Below, in pieces: positions 20,746 to 29,486 of a stretch of DNA of 33,777 nt (position 1 is the first letter of the stretch; each line of letters starts with the position of its first letter). Made by a program: the position numbers and the translations under genes. Origin of the DNA: an uncultured Clostridia bacterium (GTDB lineage Bacteria; Bacillota; Clostridia; Oscillospirales; Oscillospiraceae); assembly GCA_946006895.1 (NCBI GenBank), contig CAMFZO010000001.1, positions 1 through 33,777 on the forward strand. The letters are read 5' to 3'. The notes below the pieces were generated by a model. That model was not told the origin of the DNA and did not search any database. It saw only the letters and a list, made by a program, of their open reading frames with translations.

Positions 20746-23400
20746 TCATTGCCCGTTGACAAGGGTCAGGAACCGGGTGAGCATGGCGGCGATCTCGGCG
20801 CGGGTGGCGTAGGCCTGGGGGGAGATGGTGGTCTTGCTGGTGCCGTTGATGATGCCGGCGCCCACTGCCCAGGTCACGGCGTCAAGGGCGTAGAAGCTGA
20901 TGGTGCCCCGGTCGGCATAGGCGGTCATATCGCCGTTGGCAAGACATTCCACACCGCAGGCCTGAGCATAGCGGAACAGGAAAGCGGCAAACTGCTCCCG
21001 GGTCACGGGGGCGTTGGGGGAGAAGGTGGTTGCCGAGGTGCCGTTGACGATCTGGTAGTAGCGGCCCCAGTTGACCGCGTCGGTATACCATTGCCCCTCA
21101 GGGACATCGGTAAAGCCGTAGCGCCAGTCAAAGCTGTCGGCGCCGCTCATGTTGGCAAGCACCTTGACCACCATGGCACGGGTCGTGGTTTGGTTTGGCT
21201 CAAAGGTGGTGGGGGAGGTGCCGTTCATCAGGCCGGCCCAGTAGGCGCTGTGGACATAGGGGAAGTACCATGAGGTTTCGGATACGTCGGTAAACGGCAC
21301 GGTGGAAAAGTCCGCAAAGGGCAGTCCGACACTTTCGGCGTAACGCTCGGCATAGCTGCCGTGTGTGCCGAAGATGGTACATTCGGCGTTGCTCGGCGGA
21401 AGAGACTCGAAGCTTTCTACTGTGACGGGCATGTAGATGCCATGGGGGAAATATCCGCTACTAAAAATTCCTGCCTCCACACGGCGGACATTGTTCCCAA
21501 GAATCAGATCGCTGGGATCAACGCTCCAGCCCTTCAAGCCACAGAAAGCCCCGGAAGCGACGGTGGTGACCGGATAGCCATTTACCTCGTCAGGTACCGA
21601 AAAGGTGCTGTTATAGGCTTCGTAGGCCCGCTGCAGAGCGGCTTTGCCGTTTTCTATGCTGTATACCGCATTTTCGGTGATGACAAAGTCGTCCCAGTCT
21701 GGGTCAATGGGGAGAAATCCGCAATACTTCTTTTCGCAGTATTCTTCCGCCAGAGTGCCGGGGTAGCCGAGGATAAGTCTCAGGTGGCCGCCAAGGGTGG
21801 AACTGTTGTATTCCTCCAGAATGACATTGGTTTCCGTAAAGGATGCAGGCAAATAGAGCACAAAGAGTTCTTCGCAAGCGCTGAAGGAATTGTGATAGAT
21901 GGCCCGAATATTCTCAGACATACGGACCAGCTTCAGCTTTGGACAGATCCAGAAGCCATCAGGGCGGATCTCCGTAATCGTGTCGGGCAGGTAGACGGAG
22001 GTGAAGTCGCACGAGGTAAAGGCATCGGACTCAATCCGCCGCACGGGGAAGCCGTCTACCGTTTCCGGCACGACGCAGTGGTCCTCCAACAGGGCGGGAA
22101 CGGTGGATTTCAGAGCGGCATAGCCGGCGTTGGGAAGAATGCGGAAGGTCATGCCGTCGATGGTCTTGGTGTAGGCAGGGGGGTTGGCCTGACCGGTCAG
22201 AAGATTGACAAAGGTTATATTGTATTCGTCACATTCCACCTCAGCGGCATTGCCGGGGTAGCCGTAGACCGTCTTTATATCGCTGCCGTAAAGGAAGCTA
22301 ACGCAGTCGGTCACACTGGCGGGAACGGTCAGCTCCTTGAGGGCCGTCCCGGCAAAAGCACCGGCTCCAATCACCTCCAGACCGTCGTTGAGGGTGACGG
22401 AGGCGAGAGATTGTGTGCTGAATGCCTCATCATCAATGGTACGCAGTGCATCGTTGCAGATCAGCTCTGTGATGCCGCAGGTATGGAAAGCGTCGGGGCC
22501 GATATAGGTGAGCGGCTTTGGCAGCTCCACACGACCGAGGGACAGGTTGACGAAAGCACTCTCGCCGACGTATTCCAAAGAGGCGGGGAGATTGACGCTT
22601 TGCATATGGTACTGCGCACGGCAGCTCTTTCGCAGGATGGAGCGGATGCTGTCGGGCAGCGTCAGGTTTCGGACATCGCCGGTAAAGCATTTCGGTGCGA
22701 TGCAGACCACGGGGCAGCCGCCCAGAGTATCGGGAATGACCACGTCCCCCTCTGCCCAACAGCTCCATAGGGTTGCCTCACCGTCGTGGAGAACATACTG
22801 CAGCTCGCCCTCGGTGACGATCTCATCAGTCAGAGGATCAAAGGGAAGTTCCTCAAAATAATAAACCTGCGCAAATTCAGACGCGTTGGCAGCCAGCTTC
22901 GTGCCCCGATGGCAGAAAACGCGGCAATCGGTAGGAAGAGAACCGTCCACCTCTGTGCCGAGAACATACAGGTCCGTCAGCGTGTCGGTGCCGCCAAAGC
23001 CGGAGACATAGGTCACGGAAGCGGGAACCGTCACCTGCGTCAGCTTCGTCCTGCCAAAGGTAGAGCTGATCACCTCCAGACCGTCGTTCAGGACCACCTC
23101 CGTCAGAAGTGTGTCGGAAAAGGAGGCCTGACAGAGGGTGCGCATGGTGGAGGGGAGAATCAGCTTCCGAATGGGAGCATTTTGGAAAGCATAGTGCATA
23201 ACAGCCGTTACAGGCAGACCGTCCAGCGTCTCAGGGATGCTCAGAATCTCCGGGACCTGACCGTAGTAGCCGGTGATATGGATTTCGCCGTTTTCCTCCT
23301 CATAGACGTAGGAAAAGGGATATTCCTCCGCCTGAACGGCGGGGAAAAGTGTGAAGAGCAGGGTCAGCACCAGAATCAGACTGAAAATACGTTGCTTCAT
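20746..23400 (-). CDS. BspA-type leucine-rich-repeat surface protein with three SLH domains
   Basis: 884 residues; ATG 23398-23400, 9 nt after AGGAGG. A Sec signal peptide (MKQRIFSLILVLTLLFTLFPAVQA) leads to a long series of BspA-type (LRR_5) repeats, for example PETLDGLPVTAVMHYAF, PASVTYVSGF and PDTITEIRPDGFW. The C-terminus has three S-layer homology domains from ~residue 702 (FTDVSETSWYFPYV, FTDVPEGQWYTDAV, AYADRGTISFYALDAV), each with its TR-a motif. SLH domains bind pyruvylated wall polysaccharide, the product of CsaB (encoded at 30847). BspA-type repeats serve in adhesion to host or matrix proteins in other bacteria. The start overlaps the stop of the blaR1-like gene by 4 bp, so it is part of the BlaI-controlled operon. 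Confidence 0.92.
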   Translation of the reverse strand: MKQRIFSLILVLTLLFTLFPAVQAEEYPFSYVYEEENGEIHITGYYGQVPEILSIPETLDGLPVTAVMHYAFQNAPIRKLILPSTMRTLCQASFSDTLLTEVVLNDGLEVISSTFGRTKLTQVTVPASVTYVSGFGGTDTLTDLYVLGTEVDGSLPTDCRVFCHRGTKLAANASEFAQVYYFEELPFDPLTDEIVTEGELQYVLHDGEATLWSCWAEGDVVIPDTLGGCPVVCIAPKCFTGDVRNLTLPDSIRSILRKSCRAQYHMQSVNLPASLEYVGESAFVNLSLGRVELPKPLTYIGPDAFHTCGITELICNDALRTIDDEAFSTQSLASVTLNDGLEVIGAGAFAGTALKELTVPASVTDCVSFLYGSDIKTVYGYPGNAAEVECDEYNITFVNLLTGQANPPAYTKTIDGMTFRILPNAGYAALKSTVPALLEDHCVVPETVDGFPVRRIESDAFTSCDFTSVYLPDTITEIRPDGFWICPKLKLVRMSENIRAIYHNSFSACEELFVLYLPASFTETNVILEEYNSSTLGGHLRLILGYPGTLAEEYCEKKYCGFLPIDPDWDDFVITENAVYSIENGKAALQRAYEAYNSTFSVPDEVNGYPVTTVASGAFCGLKGWSVDPSDLILGNNVRRVEAGIFSSGYFPHGIYMPVTVESFESLPPSNAECTIFGTHGSYAERYAESVGLPFADFSTVPFTDVSETSWYFPYVHSAYWAGLMNGTSPTTFEPNQTTTRAMVVKVLANMSGADSFDWRYGFTDVPEGQWYTDAVNWGRYYQIVNGTSATTFSPNAPVTREQFAAFLFRYAQACGVECLANGDMTAYADRGTISFYALDAVTWAVGAGIINGTSKTTISPQAYATRAEIAAMLTRFLTLVNGQ

Positions 23401-24977
23401 GGCAAATATCCTCCTATCAGGCCGGACAGACCGCCGGCCGGACCGTTGCCGGGATTGATCTCCGGCGTGTCAGACAGACCGCCGCTGTAAATGTCTGTAT
23501 AGTCCACGGACTGGACGTTTCCTTCGGCGGCGGTGACGCTCACACTACCCAGATACCAGGTCGAGCTGCCGTCGGTGCACCAAAGGCCAGCAGAGCCGAC
23601 GCTGACACCGTCAACGGCGCAGCCGGCATAAAAGGACATACCGGGCCATGCTCCGGGGTCATCCTCAAAAGGATAATCGGCTGCGGCATAGGCATGGACG
23701 ATTTCGGGATTGTCGGAATAAATGGTCAGGGGACTGGTGGTAAAGAGCACAAGCTGGGAGCTTTCCCCAACGGTCAGACTGGAGGGAAATACATCTACCG
23801 TGAAGGAGGCGGCGCGGCGTTCGCTTTCCTCGCCTTCCGTTTCGGACGTTTCCTCAGGCTCCGTCACCTCGGGAATCTCGGAGGAAAGCTCGGTGGAATC
23901 TGTCGGAATCACGTCTGTGGCGGGGACGGTATGCACCGGCGCAGGAAGCTCCGGCGGCTCCGTGACGGGAACTTCGGAGGAAACAGCAGGAGACGCGGCA
24001 GGTTCCTGCGGCGTTTCTGCGGCGGAGGTCCCCATGGTCAGGAAGCCCAGGGCCAAAAGGGCGCACAAAACCACACCCGAGCCGATGCTGATCAGCGGAT
24101 GGACCCGGGATTTTTTCATGGCCTTGAGACGGTTGGCCGTGCTGCTGAAGGAAAAGCCGGTCTGCAGGATGCTGTTCAGGCGGGATTGCTCTGCGGCCAC
24201 CAGGGTCCGGGCATAATACAACCGGTGTTCCTGACCCAGGCGAGCGACAACTGCCGCGTCACAGCGCATCTCCATATCCTCGGAGGCCAGATATACCATG
24301 AGCCAGACCAGAGGGTTGAACCAGTGGATGCAGGCCGTCAGAAGCAGCAGCAGCTTCATCCACAGGTCAAGGTGGCGGATGTGCGCCTGCTCGTGAAGCA
24401 GGATGTGGGTGACCTGCTCCTGGTCGGGAAGCTCCGTCGGCAGCAGGACCGTGGGACGGAACAGACCATAGGTCAGCGGCGCTTTCAGCCCGTCCAGCAT
24501 CCGCACCCTAAGCCCGTCGGGGACCTGAATGTTCTCCGGCAGCGGCACGGAAAAGCGGAAAGCGCGGAGGCTGCGCAAATGGGAAATAAGAAAGGCACAG
24601 CCAAAAAGCAAAATACCGCCCAGCCAGATCAGGCCGAGAATTTCTCCGGTGGAGAGGGAAGTCTTGGGCGCAGCGGTTTCTGTGCCGGTCGGGACCGGCG
24701 GAACAGGCGCGGCGTCCTCTGCAGCCTCAGCAACTCCGTTAGTTCCGGCGGCCTCTGCAGTGATGGTGACCGCCGTCGGCATCTCACGGGAAAAGACAGG
24801 CAGGTTGAACACGCTCAGCTCCGACGAGACAAAGACGGGGACAAGCAGCCGGAGAATGGCAAGGGTCCACAGGGCAAGCAGTACGCTGCGGTGGAGACGG
24901 TGCTGCAGCAGCAGACGCAGAACGCAGATCACGGCAATGAGCAGACCTCCGGCCAGACTCATTTGCAGCAGCGTCAT
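23397..24977 (-). CDS. BlaR1/MecR1-like M56 membrane metallopeptidase sensor with atypical outer domain
   Basis: 526 residues. Membrane helices at ~5-25, 32-52 and 113-133 precede the M56 zinc protease: HEQAH (His195, Glu196, His199), then WFNPLVW and ASEDMEMRCDAAVV with the third ligand region. In BlaR1/MecR1 such proteins sense beta-lactams and trigger removal of the repressor BlaI. Here the segment after the last helix (~290-310) is not a penicillin-binding domain: it is a Ser/Thr/Glu/Pro-rich spacer (~312-380) and a ~100-residue beta-rich domain (VDVFPSSLTVGESSQLVLF... VSVTA) that may be Ig-like. The signal is therefore unlikely to be a beta-lactam through the usual acylation. It overlaps blaI upstream and the SLH gene downstream by 4 bp each. 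Confidence 0.87.
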   Translation of the reverse strand: MTLLQMSLAGGLLIAVICVLRLLLQHRLHRSVLLALWTLAILRLLVPVFVSSELSVFNLPVFSREMPTAVTITAEAAGTNGVAEAAEDAAPVPPVPTGTETAAPKTSLSTGEILGLIWLGGILLFGCAFLISHLRSLRAFRFSVPLPENIQVPDGLRVRMLDGLKAPLTYGLFRPTVLLPTELPDQEQVTHILLHEQAHIRHLDLWMKLLLLLTACIHWFNPLVWLMVYLASEDMEMRCDAAVVARLGQEHRLYYARTLVAAEQSRLNSILQTGFSFSSTANRLKAMKKSRVHPLISIGSGVVLCALLALGFLTMGTSAAETPQEPAASPAVSSEVPVTEPPELPAPVHTVPATDVIPTDSTELSSEIPEVTEPEETSETEGEESERRAASFTVDVFPSSLTVGESSQLVLFTTSPLTIYSDNPEIVHAYAAADYPFEDDPGAWPGMSFYAGCAVDGVSVGSAGLWCTDGSSTWYLGSVSVTAAEGNVQSVDYTDIYSGGLSDTPEINPGNGPAGGLSGLIGGYLP

Positions 24978-25336
24978 TTTTCGCCCTCCAGCTCGCGCAG
25001 GGACTGATAGAGCTTCTCCATCTGCGCAAGGGTCAGCTTTTTGCGGCCGATGAGGGAGGCGACCAGAAGATCAGCCGAGCCGTCAAAATCGGAGCTGAGC
25101 AGGGCGTCCGTCTCCCAGCAGGAGACCTCCTCCTTGCTCACCATGGCGGTACAGCGGAAATTTGGGTCCTCACGCTTGATGTAGCCCTTTTCTGCGCAGC
25201 GGGTCAGCATGGTGTAGGTGGTGGTTTTCTTCCAGCCGAGGCGCTCACCCAGCACAATGGCGACCTCCTTGGCGGTTATTGTGCCGCGTTCCCAGAGGAC
25301 CTCCATGACGCGGCGTTCGGATTCGGCAAGACGCAT
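24974..25336 (-). CDS. BlaI/MecI/CopY-family repressor
   Basis: 120 residues. The ATG at 25334-25336 is chosen over a TTG two codons upstream because AAGGAG then sits 8 nt away. LAESERRVMEVLWERGTITAKEVAIVL and GWKKTTTYTMLTRCAEKGYIKRE form the winged helix typical of BlaI/MecI; the C-terminal ~40 residues are the dimerisation helices that the partner protease system acts on. It should repress its own operon (blaI-blaR1-SLH), since a palindrome overlaps the -10 of the promoter just upstream. The divergent CotH operon starts within 60 bp of that operator and may also respond. Confidence 0.92.
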   Translation of the reverse strand: MRLAESERRVMEVLWERGTITAKEVAIVLGERLGWKKTTTYTMLTRCAEKGYIKREDPNFRCTAMVSKEEVSCWETDALLSSDFDGSADLLVASLIGRKKLTLAQMEKLYQSLRELEGEK

Positions 25337-25370
25337 ATACAATTCTCCTTATGAAATAATCTATACAAAT

Positions 25371-25399
25371 ATTCTACGACAGTAGAAGAGCGAAGTCAA
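25371..25399 (-). promoter_or_regulatory. Promoter and BlaI-type operator of the blaI-blaR1-SLH operon
   Basis: Minus strand: TTGACT (25394-25399), 17-bp spacer, TAGAAT (25371-25376). The palindrome TTCTAC-gaca-GTAGAA (25372-25387) covers the -10 and most of the spacer; TAC...GTA half sites are the usual BlaI/CopY form. A dimer bound here would block transcription. Confidence 0.78.
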
Positions 25400-25432
25400 T
25401 AGGTAATTGACATTTTTTGAGAAATTTTTCAG

Positions 25433-25461
25433 TTGTAAGGTCTGAGAAAAAGATGTATAAT
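25433..25461 (+). promoter_or_regulatory. Sigma-A promoter of the CotH/VTC/DUF4956 operon
   Basis: TTGTAA (25433-25438), 17-bp spacer, TATAAT (25456-25461), about 32 bp before the TTG start. Another TTGACA at 25407-25412 has no -10 at the right distance. Confidence 0.75.
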
Positions 25462-25492
25462 GGAGAAAAATGACGCAAAGGGAGGGAGCGCC

Positions 25493-28400
25493 TTGCGAGA
25501 CATACGAAAAAAGAGAATTCTGCTGCTGACGGCTGCTATGGTCGTGCTGGCAATTTGCCTGACAGCGGCGTTTCTTCTTTCTGACGGACTGGAAAGCCAC
25601 GACGAAGGCAGCAGCTTTGCCATCCATATGACGGAGATCATGGGCTCCAACAGCGCGTATCCCGGCCCAGACGGTAAGTATTACGATTGGGTGGAGCTGC
25701 ACAATAGCGCCAACGCCTCCATCGACATTTCCGGCTATCATCTGACGGACAATGACCGGGCGGTAAAATACACCGTTCCCGGCGGCACCGTGCTGCCCGC
25801 GGGCGGATATTATGTCGTCTGGTGCGACGCCGGCGCCCCTGACGGGTCTGATCTCGCCGGTTTTTCCATCTCCCGCGACGGCGGCGAGGTGCTCTACCTG
25901 ATGAACACTAAAAATGTGGTGGTGGACACGGCCTACACTGTCTCCATGGAGCGCAACCAACCCATGGTGTTCAGCGCCGGCGGCTGGAGCTTGGGCAGCT
26001 TTGCAACTCCCGGCTTTGCCAACAACGCAGCGGGCTACGAGGCATACCGGAACAGCCGCAGCGCCGACAGCTTCCCCGTGGAGCTGAGCGAGATTGTCGC
26101 CTCCAATCGTCTCTATCCCGCGCCCGACGGCGGCTATTATGATTTCATTGAACTGCACAACACCGGCACCGATCCGGTGGCCCTCTCCGGCTGCCGCCTG
26201 TCCGATACGGACGGCGAGGCAAAATTTACCCTGCCGGATGACCTGGTACTGCCGTCGGACGGCTATTATGTGGTCTGGTGCGGCGGAGAAACGGGGGCCA
26301 ACTTCAGCCTTTCCCGTGATGGCGGAGAGGTCGTTTGCCTGCAAAGCCCCAGCGGAGAGCTGCTCGACCGGGTGGAGCTTCCGACGTTGGGCCAGAACGA
26401 AGCCTATGTACGCAGAGCACAGGAGGCCTGGCAGATCGAGACCCGTGCGACTCCCGGCTATTCCAATGACGACAGCGGCTACGCCCGGTACGTCGCCTCC
26501 TTCGGTTTGGATGACTGCGGTCTGGTGCTCAGCGAGATCATGACGAACAACCGCGGCTGCCTGTGCGACGGTGATGGCGATTTCGGAGACTGGGCCGAGC
26601 TTTACAACGGTGGCAGCGCGGCGGTGAATCTGACCGGCTGGTATTTGACCGACGATCCGACGGAGCCGCAGAAATGGGCGTTCCCGGCCATGACGTTGGA
26701 GCCGGGAGAATACCTGCTGGTCTTCTGCGACGGAAAGGACCGCACCGGTGCGGAGCTGCACACCAGCTTTTCCCTCTCCGCCAGCGGCGAGAGCCTGTGC
26801 CTGGTGACGCCCATCGGTTCGACGGCGGATCAGGTGGAGCTTCCCGCCCTGAGCGCAGACCGCGCTTTTCTTCGCAACGACGACGGGAGCTTCTCCGTCA
26901 CCGACGCGCCGACACCCGGCTATCCCAACACCGACGAGGGGAGAAAGGCTCTGCGGAAGACCGGGGCCCACGGCGCTCTGGTCATCAACGAGGCCATGAC
27001 CGCCAACGACCGCTATCTGGCCCAGTCCGTCGGCGAATACCCCGATTGGGCGGAGCTGAAAAACACCTCCGATGCGCCTGTTTCCCTGTCCGGCTGGAGC
27101 CTGACGGACCGCAGCGACGACAAACAAAAATACCTCCTGCCAGATGTGACCCTGCAGCCGGGAGAGACGTATCTGATCCTGTTTTCCACGGAGATGCTGG
27201 GCTATTCCGCCTATCCCGTGGCGCCCTTCAGCCTCAGCGCCGAGGAGGACTGGCTCCTCCTCTATGACCCGGAGGGCGGGCTTTCCGACTACATCCATCT
27301 GTATCAGATCCCCTACGGCTGCAGCATGGGCCGCGATGACGAGGGCCAGTGCTACTTTGCAGAGCCGACGCCCGGCTGGGAGAACTCCGGCGGCGAACCG
27401 GGGATCTCCGCCGCGCCCACGGCTTCCGTTGTACCCGGCATCTATAACGGAACGGAGCCTCTGACCGTGGCGCTGTCGGCCCCCGGTGAGATCTACTACA
27501 CCCTGGACGGCAGCCTCCCTACGACGGCCTCCGCGCACTATGAAGCGCCGCTGACGCTGAGCTCGACCACGGTCCTGCGGGCGGTCTGCGTGGAGGAGGG
27601 CTGCCTGCCCGGCGACGTGGTCTCTCTGAGCTATATCATCAACGAGGGACACACCCTCCCTGTCCTCAGTCTGACGGCGGATTACGGCGATATTTTCGGC
27701 GGCAACGGCATCTATGTCAACTATTACAAGGATTGGGAGGTCTATGCCAACCTGTCCTATTACGATCAGTCCGGCGGCTCCTTTTCCATCGACTGCGGCC
27801 TGAAGCTGTACGGCTCCATGAGCCGCCAGACCAACGCAAAAAAGAATTTCAAGGTGGTATTCCGGCCGCGCTACGGGCAGAAAACTCTGGAATACGACCT
27901 GTTCGACGACTGCGATGTGACCTCTTTTTCCTCTCTGGTGCTTCGGGCGGGGCAGGATTACCCCCTGGCGCTCATGCGGGAGGAGCTGATGACCTCCCTG
28001 GCCGACGACGCCTCCGACAGCGTCCTGACCCAGCATTTCCGCTATTGCGTCCTCTACATCAACGGTCAGTATTTCGGCATCTACTGCCTGAAGGAGGCCT
28101 ATTCCCCGGAATACTACGCGGCTCACTTCAACGTATCGCCCGAGAGCGTTACGGTCCTGCGGGTCATCAACGTAGCCGCCTCCAACGCCAACCTCTATCC
28201 CCTCATGTGCTATGCCCAGAGTCATGATCTGACGCAGCAGGAAGAATTTGACTACATCGCTGATAATGTGGATTTGGAGAGCCTGGCTGACTGGGTGATT
28301 CTGCAGGCCTACAGCGGCAACAGCGATATTCTCAACAACGTGCGCTACCTGATGAGCACGGAAGACGACGGCAAGTGGCGCTACGCCTTCTACGATCAGG

Positions 28401-28786
28401 ACTGGACCTTCCTGACCCATGGGAACATCACCCGGACGGCGCTGAATTCCGAAACGCAGTACGGCATGATCCCCCGGGCCGTGCTGAAAAACAAGGACTA
28501 TCAGGACTATTTCCTCAAGCGCCTGGCTTACCAGTTGGAAAACACCCTCTCCGATGAAAACGTCCTTGCCCGCATCGACGAGCTGCAGGAGATCCTGCGG
28601 CCGGAAATGGAGCGGGAACGGGCGCGCTGGGGAGGAAGCGTCAGCAGTTGGGAGTATTCCGTGGACAAGCTCCGCTCTTTCGTTACGGATCGCAGCCGCA
28701 GCAGGGAACTGATCGATGATTTTTCCCTCTACTTCGGCCTGACCGAAGCGGAAAAGGAAGCCTATTTCGGGGGGCTGCTGCCATGA
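25493..28786 (+). CDS. CotH-kinase surface protein with four lamin-tail domains
   Basis: 1097 residues starting at TTG 25493 after GGGAGGGAG; an ATG at 25460 overlaps the promoter -10 and is ruled out. A membrane helix (~8-30, uncleaved anchor or signal) is followed by four lamin-tail (LTD) beta domains beginning near residues 46, 196, 342 and 497; the first two are nearly alike (YPGPDGKYYDWVELHN, YPAPDGGYYDFIELHN), a recent duplication. Then comes a chitobiase/Fn3-like module (YYTLDGSLPT, ~641-716) and a CotH kinase domain (~722-1080; LKLYGSMSRQTNAKKNFKV, YINGQYFGIYCLKEAY, YAFYDQDWTFL). CotH proteins are atypical kinases; in Bacillus, CotH phosphorylates spore coat proteins. It starts an operon with VTC and DUF4956 genes. 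Confidence 0.9.
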   Translation: MRDIRKKRILLLTAAMVVLAICLTAAFLLSDGLESHDEGSSFAIHMTEIMGSNSAYPGPDGKYYDWVELHNSANASIDISGYHLTDNDRAVKYTVPGGTVLPAGGYYVVWCDAGAPDGSDLAGFSISRDGGEVLYLMNTKNVVVDTAYTVSMERNQPMVFSAGGWSLGSFATPGFANNAAGYEAYRNSRSADSFPVELSEIVASNRLYPAPDGGYYDFIELHNTGTDPVALSGCRLSDTDGEAKFTLPDDLVLPSDGYYVVWCGGETGANFSLSRDGGEVVCLQSPSGELLDRVELPTLGQNEAYVRRAQEAWQIETRATPGYSNDDSGYARYVASFGLDDCGLVLSEIMTNNRGCLCDGDGDFGDWAELYNGGSAAVNLTGWYLTDDPTEPQKWAFPAMTLEPGEYLLVFCDGKDRTGAELHTSFSLSASGESLCLVTPIGSTADQVELPALSADRAFLRNDDGSFSVTDAPTPGYPNTDEGRKALRKTGAHGALVINEAMTANDRYLAQSVGEYPDWAELKNTSDAPVSLSGWSLTDRSDDKQKYLLPDVTLQPGETYLILFSTEMLGYSAYPVAPFSLSAEEDWLLLYDPEGGLSDYIHLYQIPYGCSMGRDDEGQCYFAEPTPGWENSGGEPGISAAPTASVVPGIYNGTEPLTVALSAPGEIYYTLDGSLPTTASAHYEAPLTLSSTTVLRAVCVEEGCLPGDVVSLSYIINEGHTLPVLSLTADYGDIFGGNGIYVNYYKDWEVYANLSYYDQSGGSFSIDCGLKLYGSMSRQTNAKKNFKVVFRPRYGQKTLEYDLFDDCDVTSFSSLVLRAGQDYPLALMREELMTSLADDASDSVLTQHFRYCVLYINGQYFGIYCLKEAYSPEYYAAHFNVSPESVTVLRVINVAASNANLYPLMCYAQSHDLTQQEEFDYIADNVDLESLADWVILQAYSGNSDILNNVRYLMSTEDDGKWRYAFYDQDWTFLTHGNITRTALNSETQYGMIPRAVLKNKDYQDYFLKRLAYQLENTLSDENVLARIDELQEILRPEMERERARWGGSVSSWEYSVDKLRSFVTDRSRSRELIDDFSLYFGLTEAEKEAYFGGLLP

Positions 28787-29463
28787 GCGCTATGCGATAT
28801 GAACTGAAATACGAGGTAAACGAGGCGGTGCTGCCCCTCCTGCGGGCAAGACTTCGGGCAGTGATGCAGCCGGACAGGCACAGCGGCCCGGAAGGCTACC
28901 TGGTTCGCAGCCTCTACTTTGACGATGTGGACAGCTCCGCCTACCGGGACAAGCTGAACGGCCACTTGGAGCGAAGCAAGCTGCGTTTACGCTATTACAA
29001 CGGCGATGAAAGCTATATCGTCCTGGAAAACAAGGAGAAGCTGGGCCAGATGACCCGCAAGACCGCCCAAAAGGTGAGCCGGGAAACGGCGTTGGCCATG
29101 GTGAACGGCGACCGGGCGCGGTGCATAGAGGCAAGAGGCCCGGTCATGGACCAGTTTCTGACACGGGGTGGGACCCGGATCCTCAAGCCCCGGGTCCTGG
29201 TGGACTACCGGCGCACGGCCTTTGTCCATCCCGTTTCCAACGTGCGCATCACCCTGGACGAAAAGGTCTCCACGGGCCTTTACCGGACGGACCTTTTCGA
29301 CCGGGAGGCGGCGCGTCTGCCGGCTTTGGACCGGGGAAGGGCGGTGCTGGAGGTCAAATTCGACCGGTTCCTGCCGCCCCACCTGGACGATGCTCTGCGG
29401 GACATCCCTATGGTCCGCCTGGCTGTATCAAAATATGTAAAATGTCTCGGCGTACTGGAATAA
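28783..29463 (+). CDS. VTC-domain polyphosphate polymerase
   Basis: 226 residues, its ATG overlapping the CotH gene stop by 4 bp. RYELKYEV, SLYFDD, KLRLRYY, LENKEK, DYRRTAF, RITLDEKV and LEVKFD are the successive strands of the VTC domain, a tunnel-fold enzyme that in yeast makes polyphosphate from ATP in the catalytic subunit of the vacuolar transporter chaperone complex. The basic and acidic tunnel residues (R/E-x-K-Y, K-x-R-x-R, E-x-K-x-D) are all present. Its repeated association with CotH and DUF4956 genes in bacteria is recalled from other genomes; the joint function is not known. No signal peptide: the domain is cytosolic, probably at the membrane next to DUF4956. Confidence 0.92.
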   Translation: MSAMRYELKYEVNEAVLPLLRARLRAVMQPDRHSGPEGYLVRSLYFDDVDSSAYRDKLNGHLERSKLRLRYYNGDESYIVLENKEKLGQMTRKTAQKVSRETALAMVNGDRARCIEARGPVMDQFLTRGGTRILKPRVLVDYRRTAFVHPVSNVRITLDEKVSTGLYRTDLFDREAARLPALDRGRAVLEVKFDRFLPPHLDDALRDIPMVRLAVSKYVKCLGVLE

Positions 29464-29486
29464 GCGCCGGGAAAGGAGAATAAGCT

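Noticed and set aside
21361..22770. Plus-strand open frame opposite the LRR-SLH gene
   Set aside because: The periodic residues are the reverse image of the leucine-rich repeats; there is no start context and no domain.
25361..28420. Long open frame on the minus strand opposite the CotH gene (about 1000 codons)
   Set aside because: It mirrors the codon pattern of the GC-rich CotH/LTD gene, has no ribosome site or recognisable domain, and would cover the promoters of both divergent operons.
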